Shown one piece after another: positions 27,507 through 36,452 of a stretch of DNA of 64,000 nucleotides. Under the pieces are notes generated by a model. It saw only the letters and a program-made list of their open reading frames with translations, was not told where the DNA came from and made no database searches. A program made the position numbers and the translations under genes. Numbering within the stretch: position 1 is the first letter of the stretch; every line of letters begins with the position of its first letter. Origin of the DNA: CBDCGJ01 sp965238305 (GTDB lineage Bacteria > Pseudomonadota > Alphaproteobacteria > GCA-2731375); NCBI GenBank assembly GCA_965238305.1, contig CBDEHK010000001.1, positions 2,356,001 through 2,420,000 on the forward strand, given 5' to 3'.

Positions 27507-28652
27507 TTATTTCGCCGCGACTTCGTCCAAATCGGTTACTCCATCGACCCAGCTTTGCGTACTATTCTGAAGTCGCTCACAGAGAATCAAAGACAGATTG
27601 AACAATGCCTTCGCAGCAAGTTCGGGCATGGTTTTCATTGCTTTCTGAAACATGTCTTGGGTCAAGACAAGAAATTCTCCGTCCTGCATAACAACGACAT
27701 CAGCGGTGCGGGGGTTAGCGGATAGAAAACCAATTTCTCCAATCACGTCACCAGGTTCGAGTTTCGTTATCAATTTATCGTCTTTGCGCACTTCAACAGA
27801 TCCGGTCAGAATGATAAACATTTCGTTGCCGACGTCACCTTGCCGGACCAGTTTTTCTCCGGCATTCAGGTTTGTCATCACGCCGTTTTTTATCAGCCGT
27901 TGCGCTTCGGTGACTTCCATCCCCTTGAAAAGCGGAATGCCCACCAACGGCGTTTGATGCAAATCTTCAGTCAGCTGTTGCCACAATGCATTTTCGTCGC
28001 GTGCTTCGATGCTATTTGTCTGTGCGGCCGTGGGGTGCTTCGCAAGCAGCCAGCTGGAATCTGCTTTATCGTTTTCAAACTCCGACGCAACCATTGCGAA
28101 TGGGGAGTTTACCTTCTGCAGATGTTCGATATCCTCCATCACCAATACCATCGGTGTGCGTAATCCTTCATTCGGATCGACATAGTTTTTCGAATACCGT
28201 CGGTAGCCCAAATTTTCAAATGCCGAAACGAGGGCAGGCGTTACACTGCAAAAATCAAATTTGATACCTTGGTTTCGCAGCTGTTTGTATTTCGACCCTT
28301 GCAGGATTGACGCAGCGGCGCCTTGCCGATGAGCCATCGCGATTATGAACTGATCCGACAAGGACATTTTGGCCGGATCATAGTCGGAAAAACTACGTAG
28401 CTCGTAAGCATCAACCAATATCCGCGGCAATAACGGCGCATCACAAATCAGAACGCGAATGGATCCGGCTATTTCGCCGTTATCGGATAGATAAAATAAC
28501 TGGGCATTGACATCGAAGTCGTCGCGAACGGCCCGCAATTTGTGGAATGTGCCCTGTGGTTCAAGTCCAAGCTCTTCAACATGAACTTTGTAGCGGAACT
28601 CGTAAAGGAGCCGCCTCTCGTCACTGTCTTTTGCTAAATGAACTTGTAACAC
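27507..28652 (-). CDS. GNAT acyltransferase fused to cyclic-nucleotide-binding domain
   Basis: A 381-residue two-domain protein. The N-terminal ~180 residues resemble GNAT enzymes of the LuxI/FeeM N-acyl amino acid synthase kind: LYEFRYKVHVEELGL is the start block, followed by IAGSIRVLICDAPLLPRI and a FDFCSVTPALVSAFENLGYR substrate-side block. After a linker, residues about 240-365 form a CRP-type cyclic-nucleotide-binding domain. Its phosphate-binding cassette reads GEIGFLSANPRTADV, with the Glu and Arg that contact the ribose phosphate. So a small-molecule acyltransferase appears to be gated by cAMP or cGMP. Mycobacterial PatA-type enzymes have the reverse domain order. The start is GTG 28652 with a weak ribosome site. 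The product acyl group is unknown. Confidence 0.75.
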   Translation of the reverse strand: MLQVHLAKDSDERRLLYEFRYKVHVEELGLEPQGTFHKLRAVRDDFDVNAQLFYLSDNGEIAGSIRVLICDAPLLPRILVDAYELRSFSDYDPAKMSLSDQFIIAMAHRQGAAASILQGSKYKQLRNQGIKFDFCSVTPALVSAFENLGYRRYSKNYVDPNEGLRTPMVLVMEDIEHLQKVNSPFAMVASEFENDKADSSWLLAKHPTAAQTNSIEARDENALWQQLTEDLHQTPLVGIPLFKGMEVTEAQRLIKNGVMTNLNAGEKLVRQGDVGNEMFIILTGSVEVRKDDKLITKLEPGDVIGEIGFLSANPRTADVVVMQDGEFLVLTQDMFQKAMKTMPELAAKALFNLSLILCERLQNSTQSWVDGVTDLDEVAAK

Positions 28653-28922
28653 TAGCTCTTGCCGCTTTACTCAGTTGCCTGCAAATCAAATACACTCGAG
28701 CCCCATAACGAGATGAATTATCTCTCGGTTTTCATAGTTTTGTCAAAGTAATGCGTGATCAGTAGACCCAAAAACACAAGAAGCGTTGCCAAATAACGTC
28801 AGTTTTGGCGATATTGAAAATTAACTGTTGATACATTTCCATAGCGTTTTCGAGCATAATATTGTGTTTTTAGTTGTTAACAGGATAATTTTTTCGAATT
28901 TTCTCATTCTAACTATTTAGCC

Positions 28923-31900
28923 TCAACTACATCCACTGGTGGAACCGCAGGTATTGCATTTCATGCATGTACCATTTCGAACCAAAGTAAAGTTTCCGCA
29001 TTCGCCGCAGGCGTCGCCTTCGTAACCTTTCATCTTAGCTTCGCGGATGCGGTCTATTTTCTGATCCTCTTTTCGGCTCGCACCCGAACTTACTATGACA
29101 CTTCCGCCGGTTGCGGCACGCATTACAGGTTGCTCCCCGACGTCGCCGACCAGTGCCGCAGGCTCCGCGGCGTCGCGAAAGCTTTGGTCGTGTCCGCCGC
29201 GTACAACATAAAGCTGCGCACCGCGAATAAAGCCCTTTGACGTGACGTTTTCCGCCGCACTGATAGCATTGTTTGCAACCGTGTTTGCGAGGTTCGCTTC
29301 CGCGTCGCCTGCACCTAATGCATCCGGGCGTAAATCTTCCAAATCGACATGTGCTAGGTCATATCGGTCAAGGTATGAGATCGCCAACTCCCGGAAAATA
29401 TAATCCAAGACCGATGTGGACATACGAATGGCGTCATTGCCTTCAACGATCCCGCTGGGTTCGAATCGGGTAAAAGTATAAGCTTCGACGAACTCCTCAA
29501 TCGGTACGCCATATTGCAGGCCAAGTGAAATGGCGATCGCGAAGTTGTTCATCAGGCTGCGAAATGCTGCCCCTTCTTTATGCATATCGATAAATATTTC
29601 ACCCAGATTGCCGTCATCATATTCGCCAGTTCGCAGATACACCTTGTGACCGCCAACAATAGCTTTCTGGGTATATCCTTTGCGACGGAGCGGCAGCTTC
29701 GCACGTTTTTGCACCGCACGTTCAATAATCCGTTCAGCAGCGGCGGTGGCCTGAACGGGCGCAGCAACAATCTCATCTTCGACCAAATCGTCCTCCTCGA
29801 CAAGCGACGCGGACAAAGGTTGCGATAGTTTTGAGCCATCGCGATAAAGCGCATTGGCTTTGAGCCCGAGTTTCCAGGACATCAAATAAGCGTCTTTGCA
29901 ATCGTCCACCGTTGCCGTAGTTGGCATGTTGATGGTCTTGGAAATCGCGCCGGAAATAAATGGTTGCGCCGCTGCCATCATATGGATGTGGCTTTCCACC
30001 GACAGATAGCGCTTGCCGATGCGGCCACAAGGGTTGGCGCAATCAAAAACGCTTAGATGCTCGTCTTTCAAATTCGGCGCCCCTTCCAGGGTCATCGCGC
30101 CGCAAACATAGACGTTGGCATTATCGATTTCTTGTTTGGTGAATCCAAGTGCGGAGAGCATATTGAATGAAAGGTCATTCAACTCTTGCGCACTGAAACC
30201 GAGCACGCTTGAGCAGAATTCTTCGCCCAAAGTCCATTTGTTGAAAGCGAATTTAATATCAAATGCCGCATCGAGGGAGCCCTCCAATGCGTCCAACTGA
30301 TCCTGGCCGAAACCACGTTTCTTCAGACTTTCATGATTGATCGCGGGTGCGTCTTGCAAGGTCGCATGACCAACGGCGTAGTTGATAATTTCGCCTATGG
30401 CGTTTTCCTCATAACCCAACCGGCGCAAGGCGCGCGGTACCAGGCGGTTAATAATCTTGAAATAACCGCCGCCGGCCAGTTTTTTGAATTTCACCAATGC
30501 AAAGTCCGGCTCGATACCTGTCGTATCGCAGTCCATGACCAAACCGATAGTTCCGGTGGGTGCGATCACAGTAGTTTGGGCGTTCCGATAACCGTACTTT
30601 TCACCCAACGCCAGCGCGTGGTCCCAAGCATCCTTCGCGGCGCCAGTTAAGTTCGGGAGCGTGCAATTGACTATGTCGAGTGGAACTGGTGGTGTTTGCA
30701 GGGCTTCATAGCCGGCCCCGTCTCCGCGGGCGGCCCGGCGATGGTTCCGCATCACCCGCAACATATGTTTACTATTCTCGGCGTAGCGTGGGAAGGCGCC
30801 CAATTCTTTCGCCATTTCAGCTGAGGCAGCGTAACAATCACCAGTCATGATTGCCGTCAATGCACCACAAATTGAGCGGCCTTCTTTGCTGTCATAAGAA
30901 TGACCTAACGCCATTAACAAGCCGCCAATATTTGCATAACCAAGGCCGAGGGTGCGGTATTCGTAAGACAATTGGGCGATTTCCTTAGACGGGAACTGCG
31001 CCATCAAAACCGATATTTCCAGCACAATCGTCCAGATGCGAACCGCATGGCGATAACCAGCCAGATCAAAATTGCCAGCCTCGTCAAGGAAGGCAAGCAA
31101 ATTCAGTGACGCCAAATTGCAGGCCGTATCGTCCAGAAACATATATTCGGAACAGGGGTTAGAAGCGCGAATACGGCCGCCTTCCGGGCAAGTATGCCAA
31201 TCATTGATTGTGGTATCATATTGCAGGCCAGGATCTGCGCTGGCCCAAGCTGCGTGGGCGATGTTTTCCCACAAATCCTGGGCCTCAACAGTGTCCGCGA
31301 GTTCACCAGTTGTGCGGTGATAAAGGTTCCATTCTTTGCCGTCTTCTACAGCCGCCAGGAAATCGTCGTTCACACGCACTGTATTATTGGAATTTTGTCC
31401 CGAAACCGTCAAATAGGCTTCCGAATCCCAGTCAGTGTTGTAAACCGGGAATTCGATCGAGGTATAGCCTTGCCGCGCAAAATCGATTGTCCGCTTGATG
31501 TAGTTCTGAGGGATCAGAGCGCGCCGAGCGTCGACAACCGCTTTTTTGAGCGCCGGATTGTCGGCAATTTCATAACGTTCGTCGCCTTCGCCTTCACCTT
31601 CACTGCATGCGGCTAGGACTTCATTTAGGTGCTTGTTGGCCAAGCGTGACCCAGTGACGAGGGCGGCAACTTTTTGCTCCTCTATCACTTTCCAGTTTAC
31701 ATATTCCTCGATATCCGGATGGTCGACGTCGACGATGACCATTTTTGCGGCTCGTCGAGTGGTGCCGCCAGATTTGATCGCACCAGCAGCGCGATCACCG
31801 ATCTTCAAGAAGCTCATCAAGCCGGATGATTTTCCGCCACCGGAGAGAGATTCGCCACCGCCACGCAGATTTGAGAAGTTGCTACCGGTGCCGGAACCAT

Positions 31901-32555
31901 ATTTGAATAACCGGGCCTCACGGACCCAAAGGTCCATTATACCACCTTCGTTGACGAGGTCGTCGGCGACAGACTGAATGAAACACGCATGCGGCTGCGG
32001 ATGCTCGTAAGCGCTGTTGGACTTTGTTAGTTCGCCGCTTTCAAAATCCACATAATGATGGCCTTGAGCGGGACCGTCGATGCCATAGGCCCAATGAAGG
32101 CCGGTATTGAACCACTGCGGTGAATTTGGCGCCGACATTTGTTTTGCCAGCATGAACCGCAATTCGTCGAAAAATGAGCGTGCGTCCGTTTCGGCGTCAA
32201 AATATCCACCTTTCCAGCCCCAATAAGTCCAGGTGCCGGCCAACCGATCGAATATTTGTTTAGCGTCGACTTCACCTTCGAATTTAGTGTCATCAGAAGC
32301 TTCGTTGCGCCACAGCCATGATGGTACACCGGGTTCCTCGACAGCTTTTAACTTTGTCGGCACACCGGCTTTGCGAAAATATTTCTGGGCAATTATGTCG
32401 CAAGCGACCTGCGACCATGAACTGGGAACTTCGATGTCGTCGAGCTTAAAGACCACTGAGCCATCCGGATTTCGAATTTCACTACTGGCGGTGACAAAAT
32501 CGATAGCCGAATATGGTGATTGGTCTTCTTTTGTGAAAAAACGCTCGATACGCAT
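28923..32555 (-). CDS. nrdJ: Vitamin B12-dependent (class II) ribonucleoside-diphosphate reductase
   Basis: A 1210-residue adenosylcobalamin-dependent ribonucleotide reductase, which makes deoxyribonucleotides independently of oxygen. Catalytic barrel motifs are present: SGGTTRRAAKMVIVD, NPCSEYMFLDDTACNLASLN with an active-site cysteine, and APTGTIGLVMDCDTTGIEPD. The C-terminus carries the family's cysteine cluster CGECGN...CMKCNTCGSTSGCS, which relays electrons to the active site. GGGGAA lies 6 nt before ATG 32555. Two NrdR-like boxes overlap a putative promoter at 32685-32733. No class I genes are in the window. Confidence 0.97.
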   Translation of the reverse strand: MRIERFFTKEDQSPYSAIDFVTASSEIRNPDGSVVFKLDDIEVPSSWSQVACDIIAQKYFRKAGVPTKLKAVEEPGVPSWLWRNEASDDTKFEGEVDAKQIFDRLAGTWTYWGWKGGYFDAETDARSFFDELRFMLAKQMSAPNSPQWFNTGLHWAYGIDGPAQGHHYVDFESGELTKSNSAYEHPQPHACFIQSVADDLVNEGGIMDLWVREARLFKYGSGTGSNFSNLRGGGESLSGGGKSSGLMSFLKIGDRAAGAIKSGGTTRRAAKMVIVDVDHPDIEEYVNWKVIEEQKVAALVTGSRLANKHLNEVLAACSEGEGEGDERYEIADNPALKKAVVDARRALIPQNYIKRTIDFARQGYTSIEFPVYNTDWDSEAYLTVSGQNSNNTVRVNDDFLAAVEDGKEWNLYHRTTGELADTVEAQDLWENIAHAAWASADPGLQYDTTINDWHTCPEGGRIRASNPCSEYMFLDDTACNLASLNLLAFLDEAGNFDLAGYRHAVRIWTIVLEISVLMAQFPSKEIAQLSYEYRTLGLGYANIGGLLMALGHSYDSKEGRSICGALTAIMTGDCYAASAEMAKELGAFPRYAENSKHMLRVMRNHRRAARGDGAGYEALQTPPVPLDIVNCTLPNLTGAAKDAWDHALALGEKYGYRNAQTTVIAPTGTIGLVMDCDTTGIEPDFALVKFKKLAGGGYFKIINRLVPRALRRLGYEENAIGEIINYAVGHATLQDAPAINHESLKKRGFGQDQLDALEGSLDAAFDIKFAFNKWTLGEEFCSSVLGFSAQELNDLSFNMLSALGFTKQEIDNANVYVCGAMTLEGAPNLKDEHLSVFDCANPCGRIGKRYLSVESHIHMMAAAQPFISGAISKTINMPTTATVDDCKDAYLMSWKLGLKANALYRDGSKLSQPLSASLVEEDDLVEDEIVAAPVQATAAAERIIERAVQKRAKLPLRRKGYTQKAIVGGHKVYLRTGEYDDGNLGEIFIDMHKEGAAFRSLMNNFAIAISLGLQYGVPIEEFVEAYTFTRFEPSGIVEGNDAIRMSTSVLDYIFRELAISYLDRYDLAHVDLEDLRPDALGAGDAEANLANTVANNAISAAENVTSKGFIRGAQLYVVRGGHDQSFRDAAEPAALVGDVGEQPVMRAATGGSVIVSSGASRKEDQKIDRIREAKMKGYEGDACGECGNFTLVRNGTCMKCNTCGSTSGCS

Positions 32556-32684
32556 AACAATTCCCCGCCGTCTGGTATTTTAAGACTCTTCTGCGTTGCA
32601 CAGAACTCGCGTGCGAAACAGACACAATTCGTTGTTTGGTTGTGACCACACGACAACTAAATGTTGGCATGCTCGGCCCAGATC

Positions 32685-32733
32685 CAACAATATCTAGCCA
32701 CAGCAATTAATCGTCGTCAACAAGATATAGTCG
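32685..32733 (-). promoter_or_regulatory. Putative nrdJ promoter overlapped by two NrdR boxes
   Basis: Two sequences match the core of the NrdR box (CwAtATaTwG) at 9 of 10 positions: CAATATCTAG (32688-32697) and CAAGATATAG (32721-32730). Their starts are 33 bp apart, about three helical turns, as is typical for paired NrdR boxes. On the minus strand a -35 TTGACG (32720-32715) and -10 TAGATA (32696-32691) are 18 nt apart, so one box covers the -10 and the other abuts the -35. This would let NrdR repress nrdJ when dATP is high. The nrdJ start is about 130 nt further on. Confidence 0.6.
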
Positions 32734-32774
32734 GATTTAGAATTTATTTACGATATGTGGGGTATGCTGCGTTT

Positions 32775-33728
32775 TTAACTTGCAAAGCGGCCGCGATTGT
32801 GAGTCTCCGTGAAATCAATTTCCGGACCTCTGGGCACGATGCGTGTCGGGTTGACGGTTTCATGGCTGCCATAATAATGCAGCTTGATATTGTCCATGAA
32901 AACCGTATCCGCGATACCTGGTTGTTGAAATAAATCCAGTAAGTAGTTCCAGATATTTGGATATTCGACAATGCGCCTGATATTGCATTTGAAATGTCCG
33001 TGGTAAACCGGATCAAAACGCAAGATGGTTGGAAACAGGCGCCAGTCCGCTTCGGTGATCTGCCCGCCGACCAAATATCGTTGTTTAGAAAGGCGTTTCT
33101 CTACTTCATCTAATGCATTAAAAACTTGGGTGACGGCGTTGTCGTAAGCTTCTTGGGTGCGGGCGAAACCGCTGCGATAGACGCCATTGTTAATATTCTC
33201 ATAGGTGAGGATATTAACTTCATCAATCTCCGTTCGAAGCGTTTCCGGATAATAGTCAACCGTATCATTGCCAATATCTTTGAATGCGTTATTGAACATA
33301 CGGATAATTTCGGATGATTCATTGGAGACAATTTTATTTTGCACTTTGTCCCACAACACCGGCACGCTGCACTGACCGCTGTAGGTCGAATCATTCGTTA
33401 AATAGACGTGATACATGAATTCCGCATCGCTGAGCGGCCCTTCGCCAGCAGGAATGCGCCAGCCATTTTCGAGCATCAACGGCTCGACATAAGTATAACT
33501 AATCGCATCATTCAGACCTTTCAAGTGACGATAGATCATCGTCCGGTGGGCCCACGGGCAGGCGTGAGAGACGTATAGATGATAGCGGCCTGTCTCAGCT
33601 GGAAAACCTGAACTGCCATCTACTGTCACCCAATTGCGCAATTGCGCATCGGCACGTTTAAACTTGCCGGTGGATTTTCGCGGGTCCGGCCCTTTCGCCA
33701 ACCATTTGCCTTCGACCAGTCGGCCCAT
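32775..33728 (-). CDS. Glutathionyl-hydroquinone reductase (Xi-class GST)
   Basis: A 317-residue glutathione transferase of the Xi class (YqjG/PcpF type) that reduces glutathionyl-hydroquinones. The catalytic cysteine lies in VSHACPWAHRTMIYRHLKG. GQCSVPVLWDKVQNKIVSNES is the glutathione-binding block with the conserved NESSEIIRMFN, and DEVNILTYENINNGVYRSGFA the C-terminal helical region with its typical tyrosines. I start at ATG 33728 (MGRLVEGKW), which has GGAGCAG upstream; the longer frame to 33776 overlaps the gamma-glutamyltransferase stop. The two genes are 22 nt apart and probably one operon, both dealing with glutathione adducts. Confidence 0.92.
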   Translation of the reverse strand: MGRLVEGKWLAKGPDPRKSTGKFKRADAQLRNWVTVDGSSGFPAETGRYHLYVSHACPWAHRTMIYRHLKGLNDAISYTYVEPLMLENGWRIPAGEGPLSDAEFMYHVYLTNDSTYSGQCSVPVLWDKVQNKIVSNESSEIIRMFNNAFKDIGNDTVDYYPETLRTEIDEVNILTYENINNGVYRSGFARTQEAYDNAVTQVFNALDEVEKRLSKQRYLVGGQITEADWRLFPTILRFDPVYHGHFKCNIRRIVEYPNIWNYLLDLFQQPGIADTVFMDNIKLHYYGSHETVNPTRIVPRGPEIDFTETHNRGRFAS

Positions 33729-33750
33729 AATTTCTGCTCCCTGTTTTGTC

Positions 33751-35322
33751 CTATGCAACAACCACGACGCCACCACGACGGGGGTCGCCAGCGCCTACCA
33801 GATCTCCACTCGCACTCCCAGTACCAGAAATCTGCGCCCCGTGAACGCCACCAAAGAAGAAATTGCGCTCCGGCCAAATTTTGCAATCATCATAGCCGGC
33901 CTGAAGCGGCGCGACTACCGAATCGGGAAAACCATCTTCTACATTTAAGCGACCGCGCTCATAATGTAGTCGGGGTGCCTCTACCGCCTCGTTCAAAGGC
34001 ATGGAGAATCCCAGCACATTGCACAGCACTTGCAAAATCGCCGTGCGGATGCGGTTCGAACCACCACTGCCTAGTGCCAGACGCCAGTCATTGCCGCGAT
34101 TGACCAGTGTTGGCGCCATCATTGAAGATATCCGCTGATCCGGTTGCCAGTTGAAGAAACCACGAGGATTGATGTCTTCTTCTCCCAGCATGTTATTCGC
34201 CATGAAACCGGCGCCTGGCACCATATGGCCACAACCCTCACCGTTCGATACTGTCGCTGCTGCTGCATTGCCGGCGGCATCAATAACGCTGATATGTGTC
34301 GTGCCACCGATTTTGAGGGCGCGACCTTCGATGGCCTTACGATGGGCGGCGATGTGATCCGCCCGCAAAAGCGCGCTGACCCTTTGGTCATCGACGTCAT
34401 GGTCAAGGCCGGTGGCGCGCCGGGCTTCATTGGTCCGTGCCATCGCCTGGGCTAGGTGATCGAACCAACGGGCGTTGCTCCACTCAGCGCCAATAATCGC
34501 ATCTTCTAGCAACGCCAGTGCAAAGGCGATTAGTGGTCCACCCGAAGATGGTGCCGGATTACCCAATATCTCATGGCTGCCGAAACGATGGGTGAGGGGG
34601 CGGCGTTCAATCACCCGATAGGCCTCGAGATCAGTCCGGCGCAAGCTGCCACCGTGGCCAGCCGCCTGGTTCTCTATCGCCGCCGCAATCTCGCCGTCAT
34701 AGAATAATCGGGGCCCCTCGTAGCCTAGGATTTCCAGACAATTGCCTAATTCCAAGAGCCGCATCACTTCGCCGACTTGCACCGTTTCACCAGGTTTCAC
34801 AGCACTCTCGAAAACCGCTTTTGCCGAAGGTGTATAGAGCGCGATGGGAGACACCGCCTGTGCTACGTAAGCTTGTGTTTCGTTGACCAGTACACCGTCG
34901 CGGGCCAAGGCAATTGCCGGTTCCAGCAAACGACGCATCGGTAACTTCCCCAAAGCCACGTTCACGTTGAATAGGCCGGCGACCATGCCGGGCGTGGCGA
35001 TGGCGCCGAGACCGGTGTGAAATTCCTGTTGCACGGCGCCGAAATCGACCATCACCGGCCGAAAATCAAGTTCGTCTGCAGGTCTCACCCGGCCTGGTGT
35101 TTGAGCGAAAAAATCATAGAGTGTGGCGTCGCCCCGGGCGGTCTGTGCAAGCAGAAATCCGCCACCGCCCAGGCTCGCCAAAATTGGCTCGGCCACGCAG
35201 GCGGCCCATAACCCGGCAACCGCAGCATCATAGGCATTACCGCCGGCGCGCAGCACATCCGCTGCCGCCTCGGCAGTTGCGGGATGACCCGCCGCAACGA
35301 TGCCTCTGCCAGCTCTTGCCAC
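33751..35322 (-). CDS. Gamma-glutamyltransferase family protein, no signal peptide
   Basis: A 523-residue Ntn hydrolase of the gamma-glutamyltranspeptidase family. The precursor would be cut before the nucleophile threonine in KIGGTTHISVID (the TTH element), giving large and small subunits. GGGGFLLAQ, the substrate region GSGGSNRIRTAILQ and FHTGLGAIATPGMVAG are family hallmarks. There is no N-terminal signal peptide, unlike periplasmic Ggt, so it is probably cytoplasmic and may act on other gamma-glutamyl or acyl-amide compounds. The start is GTG 35322, with AGGAG 5-6 nt upstream. It is followed by the glutathionyl-hydroquinone reductase gene. Confidence 0.9.
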   Translation of the reverse strand: MARAGRGIVAAGHPATAEAAADVLRAGGNAYDAAVAGLWAACVAEPILASLGGGGFLLAQTARGDATLYDFFAQTPGRVRPADELDFRPVMVDFGAVQQEFHTGLGAIATPGMVAGLFNVNVALGKLPMRRLLEPAIALARDGVLVNETQAYVAQAVSPIALYTPSAKAVFESAVKPGETVQVGEVMRLLELGNCLEILGYEGPRLFYDGEIAAAIENQAAGHGGSLRRTDLEAYRVIERRPLTHRFGSHEILGNPAPSSGGPLIAFALALLEDAIIGAEWSNARWFDHLAQAMARTNEARRATGLDHDVDDQRVSALLRADHIAAHRKAIEGRALKIGGTTHISVIDAAGNAAAATVSNGEGCGHMVPGAGFMANNMLGEEDINPRGFFNWQPDQRISSMMAPTLVNRGNDWRLALGSGGSNRIRTAILQVLCNVLGFSMPLNEAVEAPRLHYERGRLNVEDGFPDSVVAPLQAGYDDCKIWPERNFFFGGVHGAQISGTGSASGDLVGAGDPRRGGVVVVA

Positions 35323-35602
35323 GCTTTCTCCTGCTCTTTAAGCTCACCGCAAAGGGCCGGATTATAACGACTTTCCGGCCGCGGTCGAGAGGCCAATCGA
35401 TCCCCAGCAAAGGGATACTTAGTGTGGGTATTTTGCAGTAGCAGCGATAACGGATGATTTTGAGATGAAGCGGTCATGCGAGCCGGGTACTCATTGTTCG
35501 TAGATTTGCTTTTGCTGAGACGCTAAACTTAGATTATGGCAGATGGCCCATGATGTAAATCGGCAGCAGTCGCAGTCGGATTGTCGCGCTTGAAGGGCAC
35601 AA

Positions 35603-36343
35603 ATGAAACCACAACAGTGGAAATATAGCAGAATGCTGCGGGCAATATTGATCGCCGGACTATGCATGTTGTCGTTTGTCGGTCCAATGGCGCAGTCGGA
35701 AGAATTCGACGTCGATGTGGAATTGGTACTCGCGGTCGATGGCTCCGCCAGCGTCAATTACATCGAATACCGTCTGCAACAATATGGCATCGCCAGTGCT
35801 TTTCGCGACGCCGAGGTAGTGGAGGCGATTCAGGCCGGTCGACTGGGACGGATCGCTGTCACCGTTATGGTGTGGTCTCGCGGCGATGCAGCTAAGGATG
35901 TGATTGGCTGGTATATCGTCAGCGATGACGATAGCGCGCGACGTTTCGCCCGAGCATTTGAGCGCCGTCAACGGTTGACCGTACCCTCAAGTACCGGCAT
36001 TGCCGAGGCTATTCACCACGCCGCCATTTTGCTAGAGGCCAACGGCATCCGCGGCAAGCGTCGGGTGATCGACATCTCGGGCGACGGTCAGGAAAGCGTA
36101 GACATGTTCAATCCCTCGCGACTGGCTGCAGCACGTCGGTTTGCCTTGTCGACGGGTCTCGTCATCAACGGATTGGCAATCTTAACCGAAGAACCGGACC
36201 TACTGACTTATTACGGCGTCAAGGTAATCGGTGGCTCAGGCGCCTTTGTCATCGCCGCCGCCAGCTTCGAGAACTTCGCCCAAGCCATGAAAAAAAAATT
36301 GATCCGAGAAATCCTCATCCAGTCGGTCATCAGTTTGCGCTGA
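35603..36343 (+). CDS. DUF1194 exported von Willebrand factor A-type protein
   Basis: A 246-residue exported protein. An N-terminal signal sequence (MLRAILIAGLCMLSFVGPMA region) is followed by a VWA-like domain. VELVLAVDGSASVNYIEYRL contains the MIDAS metal site DxSxS, TVPSSTGIAEAIHHA the MIDAS threonine region, and RRVIDISGDGQESVD the later Asp. DUF1194 proteins are common in alphaproteobacteria and unassigned; VWA domains usually mediate protein-protein or protein-metal contacts. GAAGGG lies 5 nt before ATG 35603. It is divergent from the gamma-glutamyltransferase gene across a 280-nt gap in which I see no other feature. Confidence 0.85.
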   Translation: MKPQQWKYSRMLRAILIAGLCMLSFVGPMAQSEEFDVDVELVLAVDGSASVNYIEYRLQQYGIASAFRDAEVVEAIQAGRLGRIAVTVMVWSRGDAAKDVIGWYIVSDDDSARRFARAFERRQRLTVPSSTGIAEAIHHAAILLEANGIRGKRRVIDISGDGQESVDMFNPSRLAAARRFALSTGLVINGLAILTEEPDLLTYYGVKVIGGSGAFVIAAASFENFAQAMKKKLIREILIQSVISLR

Positions 36344-36452
36344 AGGTCGGAAGATTTATCGCTGCCGCCTTAACGAGCTCGACCACGGTCAGCCTCGACT
36401 TGAAAATCCGGGCACATCACGGCGCATTTGAAGAGTTGCAGATCGATTTTAG

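Noticed and set aside
29455..29470. GGTTCGAATC-like tRNA arm
   Set aside because: It lies inside the nrdJ coding sequence with no surrounding cloverleaf.
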